A stretch of DNA of 64,000 nucleotides from Eupeodes corollae (Eukaryota > Arthropoda > Insecta > Diptera > Syrphidae): positions 30,391,946 through 30,455,945 of the forward strand of contig NC_079148.1 of the NCBI RefSeq assembly GCF_945859685.1, written 5' to 3'. The translations under genes and the position numbers were made by a program. Positions 12,001 through 20,500 of the stretch are shown in pieces. A model generated the notes under the pieces. It was given only the letters and a program-made list of their open reading frames with translations, ran no database searches and was not told the origin of the DNA. Every line of letters starts with the position of its first letter. The stretch's first letter is position 1.

Positions 12001-13827
12001 GGTTTTAGTGGACTCGATGCCACGTAGATGCGAAGCATCATAAAAAATAATGGTTATGCAACAAAGTACTAATTGTAAGCTAACATTATTTGTATACTTT
12101 CATATAACTTATTACAGTTTTTCTTACTTCTTACGTAATAGACCTAGTACTTTGTCATGATCTGCTATTTTTATGAACAGCCATATATTTAAAAAAAAAA
12201 CGGTTTTTACCTTTGTCTTTGTCACAAGCTTACGGTAAAAAATCGATAATACTTATTTTCTGTTATTATGAATAAAATATTTTAGTTTGTTATTAGAAGT
12301 TTAATTAAATATTTTATTACGTTGATATTGAAGGGCTTTTAGTTTTATTTGGAGAGCACTGCTATTTTTATGAACACAACTGTAGTTGTTATTTTAATAC
12401 TCAAATTTCGAAGAATTTTTTTTAACTTTAAAAAAGGTTTTATAAAATAGTAAAAATACACGTCAATCTTGAAGTACCGGGAATACCATGCTAAAGGTTA
12501 TTTCAAGGTTAACATCTTTAAACAATTAGACTAAATTTATAAATAAGTTTATTTGATTAAACAAAAATGTAAGTTAATTAAAAATGTACAACTCAATACT
12601 TATTGCAATTCTATTATTTTATGATTATATTATTTAATCAAATTTTGAGTTCTCTATCTGATGAAATTTTAAGAAAATTCTTCGCTATAGCTCAACCCCG
12701 AGGTGAATTATACTCAAGAAATTTTATTAAAAACAAACAATTAATTCTCAATCTATTTTACAAACAAAATATTCGTATCTGAGCTTGTGTTATACAAATT
12801 GTAAGTATTTATTGTTTGCATGTTTTCTCATCCCAAAAAAATACAAAAACGGGAAGGAAAAAGTTAAAGCATTATTTTCATATATTTATTCCTACTAAGT
12901 TATTTCAAAGCGATAATTAATTTGAAGTTAACTTAAAATAATTAATTTCAATCAAACTACCTATTTGTAATCATTTTATACTTGCGTATACTTTAAAAAA
13001 TTTAAAAAGAGGACATTTCAATATAAGTATGTAAATTTAAAGTCTCGGTCTGAAGCTTCTTCATCCTCGGAACCAGCGGGTTACAGCTCAAAATAACTAA
13101 TTTTCTGATCGAATATACCTATTTGTTACTGATAAAATAGATTTGTTAGGAATTATGGGAATAGTTGTTCACATAAATTAAATTTAAAGTTGGAAAGAGA
13201 ATTGTGTGAATCGACAAGATAAAACCGTTTATACTTTTTGAAGGAATAAGGTCAAACTCACATCCTTCACGTTCCATTAAATTTATCTACTTAAGGTCAT
13301 TGTCCAATGTTTACTCATTTAAGGATGACCCAAAAAAATACTCCAATCGACGATATCTACTTTCACATTTTATAATTCATAACCGGAGATGAAAAAGTCA
13401 TACATTTTTTTTTTCTATCCCCACATCACAAGTCTCTTTTAATTAAAACCAGAAAAATATCCTAAACAATACTTTTGTATACACAAAGTGACTAAAGAGT
13501 TATCTCGGTATTATTACATTTCAAATGGGAGTGTTTGTCAATTTTCACAGCACTCAGCTTGTGTCACATGACCCAATCACCAGTGCGAATTTAATCTTAT
13601 GTTCCAGTGATTTATTTTATATGCAAACTTTTCAAATTTCAGTTTAAAATTTAATCAATATACTATATTTCGAGCAATAAGATATTTAGGGTTTTAGTAA
13701 TTTTACCTTCTAATGTCTCACACTGCACCAAATTTAAGTAATCAGCTTGTTTTAGTATTCCACACTTGAATCCACGACAAAGCCCTTCAAGGTAGCCACC
13801 ATCGATATTGAACATAAAGCCAGTCAT
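1..13827 (-). CDS. VhaAC39-1: V-ATPase V0 subunit d (AC39), exons 1-2, 3' partial
   Basis: Subunit d of the membrane V0 sector of the vacuolar proton pump; it couples the central rotor to the proteolipid ring in endomembranes. Coding exon 1 is 13707-13827 and exon 2 is 1-443, running off the window. Exon 1 starts with MTGFMFNIDGGYLEGLCRG and ends CETLE; it stops at a GTAAAA donor after 121 nt (phase 1). Exon 2 follows a CTCAG acceptor and continues DLKLHLQGTDYG, then the conserved HQRPISELIPKCHPLGSF and DTPLAPFFVDCISEQDLDE stretches. The phases join exactly, giving about 187 residues of a protein usually near 350. An in-frame ATG lies upstream at 13953, but the family starts at the chosen ATG, which has a good context (ACAACAATG). 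The intervening intron is 13,263 bp and packed with transposons. Identification rests on recognised family sequence and is very firm. Confidence 0.95.
653..1842 (+). pseudogene. Tc1-family transposase, degenerate
   Basis: A readable N-terminal part (MGKNKTSTPCERKML onward, helix-turn-helix region) is followed by stops and frameshifts. A middle block reads VVWSDESKFKIFGSDGRQ, which holds the first catalytic Asp, then a block resembling the usual KHGG-VMFWGCF stretch. The second catalytic motif, normally QQDND, has become QHENN. The C-terminal end (about 1745-1842) reads ARTMEKRSAEIIKQKGYSTKY, matching the usual Tc1 end, but it is separated from the preceding part (…LWNILKEEWSK, near 1470) by about 250 bp of unrelated sequence. 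It is clearly dead. Confidence 0.8.
1475..1745. other. Unidentified insertion in Tc1 transposase
   Basis: This stretch interrupts the Tc1 reading between LWNILKEEWSK and the C-terminal MEKRSAEIIKQKG block, which are normally about 15 residues apart. It has no open frame of note, no clear terminal repeat and no recognised family. Its edges are approximate. It may be a small non-autonomous element or a rearranged piece. Confidence 0.45.
1855..2129 (+). repeat. BEL 5' LTR
   Basis: 275 bp, TG...CA ends, carries an AATAAAA signal near 2044. Same length as, and apparently identical to, the copy at 8640-8914. Preceded by the GAAGG target duplication. Confidence 0.95.
2130..3149 (+). other. BEL leader with primer-binding site
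   Basis: About 1 kb between the LTR and the Gag start. A primer-binding site is expected at its left end. Two overlapping open frames run through it: a 210-codon sense frame (2052-2684, starting inside the LTR, Ser/Asn/Ile-rich) and an 85-codon antisense frame (2471-2728). Neither resembles a family I know. Repeated short ATCATC/CATCAACC stretches make chance openness plausible. Confidence 0.5.
3150..8342 (+). CDS. BEL/Pao Gag-Pol polyprotein, 1730 aa
   Basis: Single frame without a stop. Domains in order: helical Gag N-terminus; Cys/His-rich nucleocapsid-like region (about 330-395, motifs such as CQNCLSPSHEVKTC and CTVCKKRHH); retropepsin-type protease with LIDSGSEV (active Asp about 463); reverse transcriptase with YVDD at 875-878; RNase H starting at GFSDAS (Asp about 1053); integrase zinc finger (His 1369, then CKECIIH); integrase core with Asp 1434 (GLDFAGP), Asp 1500 (YSDNGT) and Glu 1553 (GLWEAGV); and the C-terminal DUF5641-type domain. 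Order and the YVDD variant are those of BEL/Pao (Pao/roo-related) elements, not Ty3 or Ty1. No env-like frame follows; about 300 bp of AT-rich DNA leads to the 3' LTR. Every catalytic residue I looked for is present. Confidence 0.95.
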   Translation: MTMLANFIVVADQLVQFQSSYQELPIVDKSITYLETSKEELKIIWSNIKSCYSACLAEDDQENIESIKAKYRTSSNTYITILSEIIDECNKLKLIKEDEEKLRLNAISNNNNPCIKVPPCDTEIFFGDYLTWPSFRDMFTAVYINHPKLCAVQKLFHLRAKTKGEAYSIVSKFPLTEENFELAWKALSDQYENRRILVNNQIKTLFNLPVLTAESGKDIRDLQRNINDCLSILKAHHLSIDSWDPILVYLCSNRLPESTLSLWEQVIKSPRDIPKWDEMDTFLTNRYRALETVSDLKFSSKPKAQTYKPQSSQLNQKQRHKAFHTKIYNFSCKLCQDSHPLRLCPKFLEMNVDERISKVVALKFCQNCLSPSHEVKTCKSNYHCTVCKKRHHSLLHNSHVQTQSVLSTSTPEFKPQPIQSTAPISSHQVNSSFAQNNQRILLATALINIFHLGNTHTLRALIDSGSEVTLLSEETQRKLRLPIKPIQAQITGMSTVVTAHSTKLCTLCIGSKYIPSFTLSANAIVLEKLTDDLPSCLILPEEVTDPLDFNLADPYFYESSKIDIVIGSDLYPSIISEGVKRDIFGSLIAQNTIFGWVLSGPLRHERFKCNTTILSHFYETSIDEQISKFWEIEEIPDKPIPSHEDEICERLYSETTTRNAEGRYIVRLPFKNPISTLGHSRNIALKQFIRMENSLKKNPEFHGKYNEVLEEYATLGHMKFVPSEELIKNNQICSYYLPHHSIIKADSTTTKIRVVFNASSVSTNGTSLNDILYTGPSLQSNLMTLILKWRFYQFVFNADIEKMYRQILVHPEDTTYQRILFRRSGDSNIEDCELKTVTFGVNCAPYLAIRTLLQLADDVQQTFPLASAILKNEFYVDDALSGAHDIATALEAQRQLSEALSSAGFSLRKWTSNCADLIKRIPASDRYDQDFLKLEDRSISKTLGIKWNAKSDSFHFSFQALKEDYLLTKRAVLSIISRLFDPAGWLAPIIITAKIIMQQIWRDGTSWDTPLVPLTCHRWKVFFANLPEISNIQVPRWIDYKPAIPIQIHGFSDASEQAYSAAFYIRVQQSENSWSCHLLCCKSKVAPVKQLALPRLELCGAVLLSNLYKKAITELVCSQHELFLWTDSSIVLSWLNKPPYTWKTFVGNRVSQIQTNTPNAKWNHVRSVDNPADLPTRGLSPKELQSSNLWWHGPSWLCQSSYEWPKSELNHIEDINLEERPLKSYQTSLKPNVDNIVERFSSWPKTLRVVCYILRFFQRTHGPLRKNFSYSSLIINQDEITNARNRLIRLTQSIYFHEEYQALSKGELIPRKSSLASLNPMIDQNQIMRSNSRLTSSTLSFNEKYPIILPYQAKLSLLLVEFVHDISLHGGNQLVVRLIRCEFWIPKIKNLVKKHIKSCKECIIHKKQTQSQIMAALPLERTQISSPFTVTGLDFAGPFLIKSFAGRNYRTTKGYVCLFVCFATKAIHLEATSDLTSQAFLAALNRFIARRGMPKTIYSDNGTNLVGASKILANDFKKFITSLSPEVSRQYKNRNLEWKFIPPGAPHMGGLWEAGVKSFKLHFRKVAGTNKLTFEEFSTLLTRIEACLNSRPISSISENATDIPPLTPGHFLRGGPLLTPLEPASDESSLSCVKRWEKVQVLHQQFCQRWKNEYLKEMNKRYKWKFPNRNIAIDDLVVIRDANLPPNEWRLGRVVKVHQGSDSRVRVVDIRTQNGVITRPIVKLCVLLPS
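8640..8914 (+). repeat. BEL 3' LTR
   Basis: 275 bp, apparently identical to the 5' LTR; followed by GAAGG, the target duplication. Supplies the polyadenylation signal AATAAAA. Confidence 0.95.
9166..10296. other. Intron DNA, nothing recognised
   Basis: AT-rich part of VhaAC39-1 intron 1 to the right of the Tc1 element. I see no gene, no long repeat and no terminal inverted repeat. A 97-codon minus-strand open frame at 9968-10261 has no recognisable features. Confidence 0.5.
10306..10470. mobile_element. Fold-back MITE with 9 bp target duplication
   Basis: 165 bp element with ends GGCTCCCGGAAATTACGCCA (left) and the near complement ending TTCGGGAGCC (right). The two halves are complementary for about 50 bp each side with mismatches, so the whole folds into one hairpin; an interior GCCAGAA/TTCTGGC motif recurs. 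Direct repeats GCTTGTCTG flank it exactly (10297-10305 and 10471-10479). A 9 bp duplication suggests mobilisation by a Mutator-like transposase; the family is an inference. Confidence 0.88.
10927..12382 (+). mobile_element. Tc1-like element, 1,456 bp
   Basis: Inverted terminal repeats of about 28 bp (CAGTAGTGGTCATGAAAATA left; CAGTTGTGTTCATAAAAATA on the complement at the right, three mismatches), flanked by TA at 10925-10926 and 12383-12384. Size and structure are standard for Tc1. It lies in VhaAC39-1 intron 1, opposite to the gene, and carries a defective transposase. Confidence 0.92.
11168..12043 (+). pseudogene. Tc1 DD34E transposase, disabled
   Basis: Starts MGRSRHSTEEIRKLR and meets a stop at once, then reads on: HTH part, the GRPR-like linker (KTRGPKTM), and RIRLLEAKLPDRSPRK. 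At about 11573 a deletion with a stop removes the WSDESKF block, so the first catalytic Asp is gone. The second half is open: VKHGGGKIMI, then QQDYDKKDTSK (second Asp) and PDLNPFENLW (Glu). The 34 residues between that Asp and Glu give the DD34E signature of Tc1 proper. The end MPRRCEAS lacks the usual last residues. Confidence 0.88.
12385..13706. other. 5' part of VhaAC39-1 intron 1
   Basis: AT-rich intron DNA next to coding exon 1. I see no gene, repeat unit or RNA structure I can support here. Confidence 0.5.
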
Positions 13828-14461
13828 TGTTGTAAATGGTTTTGGTTGGACTGGAAATTTAGTAGTTTGATGAAATTTGTTTTTTCTCTTTAGTTTTTTT
13901 GTAGAAACTGATTTTGAAATTCCACAAAATGTGATTTTTAGGAATTTTTTCACTTCTTATCGACCAACCACCACACAAATGTCATATGACCACAAATTAT
14001 TTTTTTCTTCACAGGCCTTGCCTTGACGTTTACGTTATTCGTTGAATAAAAAAACCCAACGAAGATTTGATGTGTTGAATAGAAAAACTAAAAATATTGA
14101 ACAGAGCATTGGACGCGTTCGATGGGCTGTTCTTTTTCTGATGCAAATTATTAACTGAATTCTTTAAATCCAAATATTTGAATAGGCAAACCGAAATAAA
14201 ATTCATATTAATTTTTTGTGTTTTGGTCACCATGCAGATCGCTTAGATTTGCTCTTATCTTTACTCAAATGCTAACTCAAGATTATTGTCCGTTAATGGA
14301 TTTTAAAGCGGAAAACACAAAGCTACTTTTGTGTTAGCGCTGACAATCGTTACGCTTCTATACTTTCGATTGTACTTTGATTGACATCTGTCATCAAATA
14401 ACAATTCCCAAATTAAATGTGTTTTTAAATTTTGATTCTCTCAAAATAATAACAAATATCA
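13828..14461 (-). promoter_or_regulatory. Upstream region of VhaAC39-1
   Basis: Sequence before the VhaAC39-1 start must hold its 5' UTR and promoter, inferred from position only. The reading frame stays open upstream to an ATG at 13953, with Lys/Thr-rich codons that look like UTR. Part of the region probably belongs to the Harbinger-like element that starts somewhere before 14480; its left end was not found. No TATA box or clear initiator was identified. Confidence 0.35.
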
Positions 14462-14479
14462 TGGATCTCAATAAAAAAA

Positions 14480-15494
14480 GTGCAAAAAATTGCATTTATT
14501 GGGAAAATAGCATATGCAGCATATTCTGCATACGAAAACTATATCGATCTACTTAAAGAAGAAGAAAAAGAAAAACAGAAAAGACGTTGGTGGGTTCGTG
14601 AACTTAATCTAACAAGAGATGAGACCGGTTTCTTTGCCAAGAATTTTGAACAAATGAAAGAACGGGATCCAGAGCATTTTTACAAGATTATAAGAATGTC
14701 TTACCACTCTCTTGAAATCCTTGGAGCTCTTATTGAGCCCCACTTGGAAAAAACATGTTGGATAAAACCGATCGAACCGAAAGCTCGATTGTTTTTGGTT
14801 TGATGTAGGTTTTTAGTATTAATTCTTGTATTATTTTATTAAATAGAATAATTCTTCAGGTATCTGTCACAAGGAGTACCAAAACAAGTTCTTGCCTGGA
14901 TGTTTCGAATAGGTTATTCTACGGTAGCAAGCATCATATATGAAACATGTGACCTACTGTGGGATCATCTTATGCCCTTTTATTTAACCCCACCTAGTCA
15001 ATACGATTGGAGACGAATCGCTTCGGATTTTGAAGTTATCTGGAATTTGCCTAACTGTGTTGCTGCGATAGATGGCAAACATGTGAATATTCAATGTCCT
15101 CCTGGTGCTGGATCAGAATATTTGAACTATAAGAGTCATAACTCCATCGTACTTCTTGCCTCTTGTGATGCAAACTATACGTTTACTACGGTAGACATCG
15201 GAGCATACGGAAGCCAGAGTGATGGTGGAATTTTCAAAGACTCATCTTTTGAGAGGAAGATTATTGCCGGTGATATCAATTTACCTCCGCCTAAACTTGT
15301 GCTTTGACTATCTATGTCCTTATTATATGGTTGGAGATTCTGCGTTCCCATTATACCAAATTATACATGGTCTTTGGCGAAGTGAGATTGCACCACTCTC
15401 AACATCCAGGTCATTGTGTTCCAATAACTCGTCTCAAGCTGCCTTTGTTATGAGAGATAAGATAAAGGAATATTTATTTGAAAACCAAATATAA
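14480..15494 (+). pseudogene. PIF/Harbinger (HARBI1-like) transposase
   Basis: Blocks of a DDE_4 transposase: an N-terminal helical part (KRRWWVRELNLTRDETGFF, 14570-14805), then after a short intron-like gap FRIGYSTVASIIYETC, the first catalytic motif CVAAIDGKHV (near 15070), and IGAYGSQSDGGIF. The frame then shifts near 15300, and the second catalytic motif reads YYMVGDSAFPL. The region that should hold the catalytic Glu is missing; the frame jumps to the C-terminal AAFVMRDKIKEYLFEN. The intron-like gap (about 14816-14860) has GT...CAG ends with matching phase, but a TGA just before it would stop translation. Non-functional by stop, frameshift and deletion. It lies between the divergent VhaAC39-1 and Acy1. 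Confidence 0.85.
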
Positions 15495-15967
15495 TAAAAA
15501 TATACATACATATGTATGTATATATACATATTTATAATTTAATATTATAACTGCATTTGTCATCAAAATAAATCATAAAAATTCAAAAATGCACATACAT
15601 ATCAATTTTTTTATGAAATTTGCCCTCTATCCCGGGAGGATATTGACTCTCTCCCACTACTATTCGATTTTTTTCTGGTCTAAACTCAATCTACTTGTTG
15701 TAGTTTTTGGTGCATCTTATGTAGATGGATACATAAAGTCGGTACATAATGAAAATTAATTTTTTTATCTTCTGCCAAAAAATTGAATTTTAAGCTAAAG
15801 ACAATCATACAAATTACTTTAGTATCATCCCAAAAATCTGTTCAAAAAATCCAATAAAGAACTTTCATAAATTAGTAGGTATTTATTATTAAAAAAGGAA
15901 CTTCAGAAATCACAGATCTGGTACATAGCTATACACAAAATTCACGAATCACAGATCTTTATAGCAC

Positions 15968-16063
15968 ATTTTGAGCTCATATAAATAATGAGCTCATAAA
16001 TAATAATAAAAACTTATTTGTCGTTGACAGACTGTAACAGCTCATTATTTATGAGCTCAAAAA
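15968..16063. repeat. Inverted repeat between convergent ORFs
   Basis: Two arms of about 25 bp (TTTTGAGCTCATATAAATAA on the left, its near complement TTATTTATGAGCTCAAAA on the right) around a 40 bp loop. The arms also contain the GAGCTCAT/ATGAGCTC palindrome more than once. It sits between the transposase remnant and the minus-strand MADF-like gene, so it may be an internal hairpin of the Harbinger element or a tiny MITE. No target duplication was found. Confidence 0.7.
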
Positions 16064-16141
16064 TTTGGGAATGTAATCGAATCCTAGTTAATTCCGGCAA
16101 CCTCTTCATCTTATTCCCCATGTTTTGCATGAACTACAAGT

Positions 16142-16702
16142 CTATGTCCTCATTGGCAGGCTCAGTAAGATGAGAGAGGTGCTCAACCCGTCCAAGAAAC
16201 TTTTAAAAGTTTCCTCCGCTGCCTTGCGCTTAATGCCGCGTGATTTCTTCGGTGACGCAGTCACCGCGTCATTCTCTGCGAGAGGAACTTCGGTGTTTCC
16301 AATTTGTCTACAAAAAGAAAAGTAACCAAATTATTGAAATTAAATCTTAAAGATTATACATAATACACATACTTTCTGATAAGGAGCGAAGGAATTAAAA
16401 ATTCCAGGGAATCATACAGCCATTTGTCATCTGGCTCAACGATAGCTGCACTGCCAGATGGAAGCGAAGTCGTACATCGGTGCTCTCTTGTGAATCTGTC
16501 CCTGAGACTCCTCCAACGTTGCTTATAATCTTGAACTAAAAAGGATATAATTTGGCATTGTTTGTATCCATTTGAGGTATCATGTAATATAGGGAAATAC
16601 TTTACCTGGTCTTTTAACGTTTGCTATAAGCTTACTTCTTTCTGAAATTCTGAAGTGAAAAAAAAGAAACACCAATGTTTTTAATATTTCTTTATCAGTC
16701 AT
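16142..16702 (-). CDS. MADF/SANT-like protein, three exons, 141 aa
   Basis: Likely the DNA-binding partner gene of a Harbinger element; such elements carry a Myb/SANT or MADF protein beside the transposase. Proposed exons: 16606-16702, 16373-16535, 16142-16307, each bounded by GT donors (GTAAAG, GTATGT) and AG acceptors, with phases that join. The second exon reads VQDYKQRWRSLRDRFTREH, a clear MADF third-helix motif, then DDKWLYDSLEFLIP. The last exon is Lys/Arg-rich (PKKSRGIKRKAAEE, a likely nuclear signal). The first part of a normal MADF domain, with its NPxLYD-type motif, is missing, so it is probably a shortened copy. It faces the transposase remnant. Family call moderate, exon model inferred. 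Confidence 0.55.
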
Positions 16703-17433
16703 ACGAATCTATTTAGTTTCAAAATGAGGTATTTCTTTAGTAAACAAAGAACAATTGAACTATTTTGAATGGTGGAATGTGTGGTCAGTTAGATATTTTA
16801 TTTATGTATTTATAAGCTCAAAACCTTAATTTTAAACAAAAAAAGGCTAGTTTGTTCACAGTGGGTTAGGTTCAAAAAGGAAACATGCACAGGTTCTGAG
16901 TTAAATGGAGCTATTCCATTTAAATCGGAATCCATATGGGTTCCCTTCTAATAATTGAGAATATAAGAGCAAGAATAATCATGGAGCTCTGTGAACAAAC
17001 ATGCCAAAAATAAAGACGTTACAAATATAATAAATTATTTATAACCCAAAGATAAACAAATTCCAAGACCATCCAAATTGTTTAATTCATATACCTACAT
17101 ATATGACATTATGACCCACATTTTGAACATACAAAAACAATTTCAAGTAAGTACGTACTTTTTAAGTTGTACTTGAAAATTAATGTGGGAATGTGGCTTT
17201 TCGCAAAATATCTATTTATTTATCTTTCTAACCATAATTCTAAATTTATACAAATTAATCTAAAAATATTTCACCGGTGATAAGAATCAGGTTTTTACTT
17301 GATAGCTGTGTTTTAATTTATCTATTTAAATATACAATAATGATTTATAAGCCACCATTCATTCGTCTGCCGCTTCGGTCTTTGGAATAATAATTTTTCC
17401 ACTCCTAAGTGATCTATCTAGTTTCATTTTTGT
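16703..17433. other. Spacer upstream of Acy1
   Basis: AT-rich DNA between the MADF-like gene and the Acy1 5' region. No coding sequence seen. The right end of the Harbinger element should be here, but I could not fix it. Confidence 0.4.
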
Positions 17434-17450
17434 TCAGTATCACTTTCAGT
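17434..17450 (+). promoter_or_regulatory. Possible Acy1 initiator motifs
   Basis: Two TCAGT motifs (17434-17438 and 17446-17450) match the arthropod initiator consensus and lie about 105-120 bp before the Acy1 ATG, a reasonable 5' UTR length. Short motifs like this occur by chance; no TATA box precedes them. Confidence 0.3.
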
Positions 17451-17554
17451 TCAACGGCGATCATTAAATGTGAAACAACTCGAAACGCGATCTATCTGTG
17501 AATTATTTTATCGAAATATATCTTAAAACCTAAACAATATAAAAACATTTAAAA

Positions 17555-20500
17555 ATGAGTAAAATAAAGGAGTGGGAAGAGAATGAAGAAATAAAGTATT
17601 TTCGGGAGTATCTACGAATTCCAAGTGTTCATCCAAACATAAATTATGGCAAGTTAAAGATTAAAATAGTTAATTGATTGATGAAATAATTAAATAAGCT
17701 TATTTTTTATTTGTTTGTATTGTTCAAAGAGTGTTTTATGCAGGGTAGTGTAAATATACAAGATTATAGGACTTTGAAAACGTCTATTTCATGTTTTCAA
17801 AAGTAGATGAAAGGATTTGCATTCAAAATTCAGACCAGTTATTCATAATTTATCGGCACGGAATTGGATTCAAAGAATTTTCTATACAACTCCCAATTAG
17901 AAATCCCACACCCATTAAATAATTTTGAGGTCTTACAATTTTAAAATGTCCTAAATGACCTCATATACCGTGGCCGTGGTTAGTGCGTTGGACTTTCATA
18001 CGAGAGGTCTTGGGTTCGATCCCTGCCTATGCCACCTAAAGTTTTTTTCACGGGTACTGCCTCTTGCGAGGAATTGACAAATTCTCCAAGGGTAATTCTT
18101 GTCATGAAAAGTGCTTTCTCAAGTTTGCCGTTCGGATTCGGCTTAAAACTGTAGGTCCCTTCCATTCCTGACAACAGTACTCGCACACAGGAATGGTTGA
18201 GAGTTGTCAGTCACTAGGCCCTAGTTCTCAAACGGACTGTTGCGCCACCCAATTTATTTATTTAAATGACCTCATATACCTGCATTTGAATGCTATGCTA
18301 AAAATGTTTTTTTTGGTTAACGATTCTTGATGACTATAAAAATACGTAAACTAAGTTAGTTTTAGTTAATACCCGTAGCGTGATGGTTAGTGCGCTGAGC
18401 TGTAATGCAAGGAGTATTTGGTTAAATTCCTGACTGTGCCACCTAAATTTTTTCACGGGTACTACCTCATACGAGGAATTGACAAATCCTCCAAGAGTAA
18501 TTCTTGTCATGAAAAAGTGCCGTTCGGATTTTCCATATAAACTGTTGGTTCTTATCCAATTCTGACAACATTACTTGCACAATGGTTGAGAGCTGTAAAT
18601 CACTAGGCCCACTATAGGTTCTTCATGGACTGTTGCACCACATTATTTATTTATTTAAATTAGTTTTATAGATAATTTTGTACACTCTCCATAAAAAAAG
18701 GTATAACCATATTAACAAAGATTAAAGCCATATTTCTTTCAACCAACTCGTGCTTTAAAACAAGGTATAAACAAATAAACAAATTTACCCATCAAACGAT
18801 GGATATGCCTAACGTTTTTCTAATTTAAATGAGGAACACTTCTCATGCTGCTACTTGTGATGGTATCATAACTTTGAATCGTACTGAGCAATGCATAATC
18901 AACGTGTTGATTGTCAATTAAATTTATTAAATTGTTTGTCTCAAATTCGTTTAATGGTGGTACAGTGTAGGTAATTGATGTTCAGTTTCCTGCACTGAAC
19001 ATAATCTGCGAGCTGCAAAGTTGTATAACATTCAATATACATATGTACATATTTGTATATATTTCTGATACCGGATTACAAAAGAAAATATAAAAATCGT
19101 TTTAAGTTAAGTCCATTCGTAATTGGCAATTCGTAAATTGTGTCTCATGAATGTAGATCCATATCACTTTAATTTAAACAACTTCAATTACTCAACGAAA
19201 GATTTATCAAATTGAAGAATGGAAAAAACCCAACTACAGCATAAACATACACAAACATAATGTAATCAAAAGAAAAAATATTCAATGGTCACGTTCGGTA
19301 ACATTATCCAAAGCTATCCAAATAGTTCGGTGTTGTTGTAAATCAGCAGGAAGAAACAGCTGATGGAAATTTTGAAGACAAAATAGTTCAAATGTTGTGG
19401 AAAATTTTCTAAAAGACAGATATTATCTATATTTGGATGCCTTGTAGAATTTGATGAATTTTTGGTATACCTTTGTGTGATATGACACCATAAGTGTGTT
19501 TTATACAGGGTGTCCCGCACAGATCTCAACATGGAAGAAAACAAATATACTTTAATAAAGGGTGTCCCAAAATTGACGCAAGATTTGAATTAATTAGAAA
19601 ACGCCGTTTTTAGTCTTTTGATAGTTATATTTGTATTGACTCGTAAAGTACATAGGATAAGGTTATGTATGGAATAGCACATCGGACAAATGGCCTCCAC
19701 GGCTTTGCATGCATAAATGTGGCTGAATTTCGTTGATGCAGCGTTGAATCTCTTCCTTTAATGCAGGGGTGGTTGTGGGCTTGTTGACATAGACCTGTGA
19801 TTGCAAATAACCCCATAAAAAGAAGTCTAATGGTGTTAAATCACACGATCTAGGAGGCCAATTTTGATCACCGAAACGAGAGAGTACACGACCTGGAAAT
19901 GTCTCATGCAGTAATTGAATTGTTTCACGGGCTGTATGACATGTGGCACCGTCTTGTTGAAACCACATATTGGACACATCAATATCATCCAATTTTGGCA
20001 GAAAGAACTGTGTAATCATGTCGCGATATCGAGCACCAGTAACAGTCACTGCTTGACCAGCATCATTTTCAAAAAAATATGGCCCAATTATGCCTCCAGC
20101 CCAAAATCCACACCATACAGTCACGCGTTGTGGATGCATTGGTTTTTGACAATCACATGTGGGTTCTCCGAACCCCAAATGCGGCCATTTTGGCGATTGA
20201 CAAAGCCATCAAGATGAAAATGTGCTTCATCGCTTAGGATGATTTTGCTCGAAAAATCAGGGTCCATTTGTTGATGTTCAATAATCCATTCAACGAACTC
20301 TCTTCTTTGTCCATGGTCATTAGGCTTCAATTGTTGTGTTAATTGAATTTTGTAAGCATGAATACAAAGATCTTTGGTGAGTATACGCTGTAGAGAGGTT
20401 CTTGAAATTTGCAATTCTTGTCCACGACGACGTCGAATTGAGGTTCCTGGATTGTCAGCAACACTCTCACGCACTGCTTCGACATTCACATTTGAACGGC

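Noticed and set aside
13663..13953. 96-codon minus frame as a separate small gene or Harbinger ORF2
   Set aside because: Its middle part is exon 1 of VhaAC39-1; the rest is UTR and intron read-through.
17970..18040. tRNA gene
   Set aside because: A and B boxes and pairing ends are present, but the same head recurs before a shared body and tail with target duplications, so it is a SINE head.
19505..19515. Second mariner end ACAGGGTGTCCC
   Set aside because: No matching inverted partner; the similar string near 23453 is 4 kb away with poor match beyond the core.
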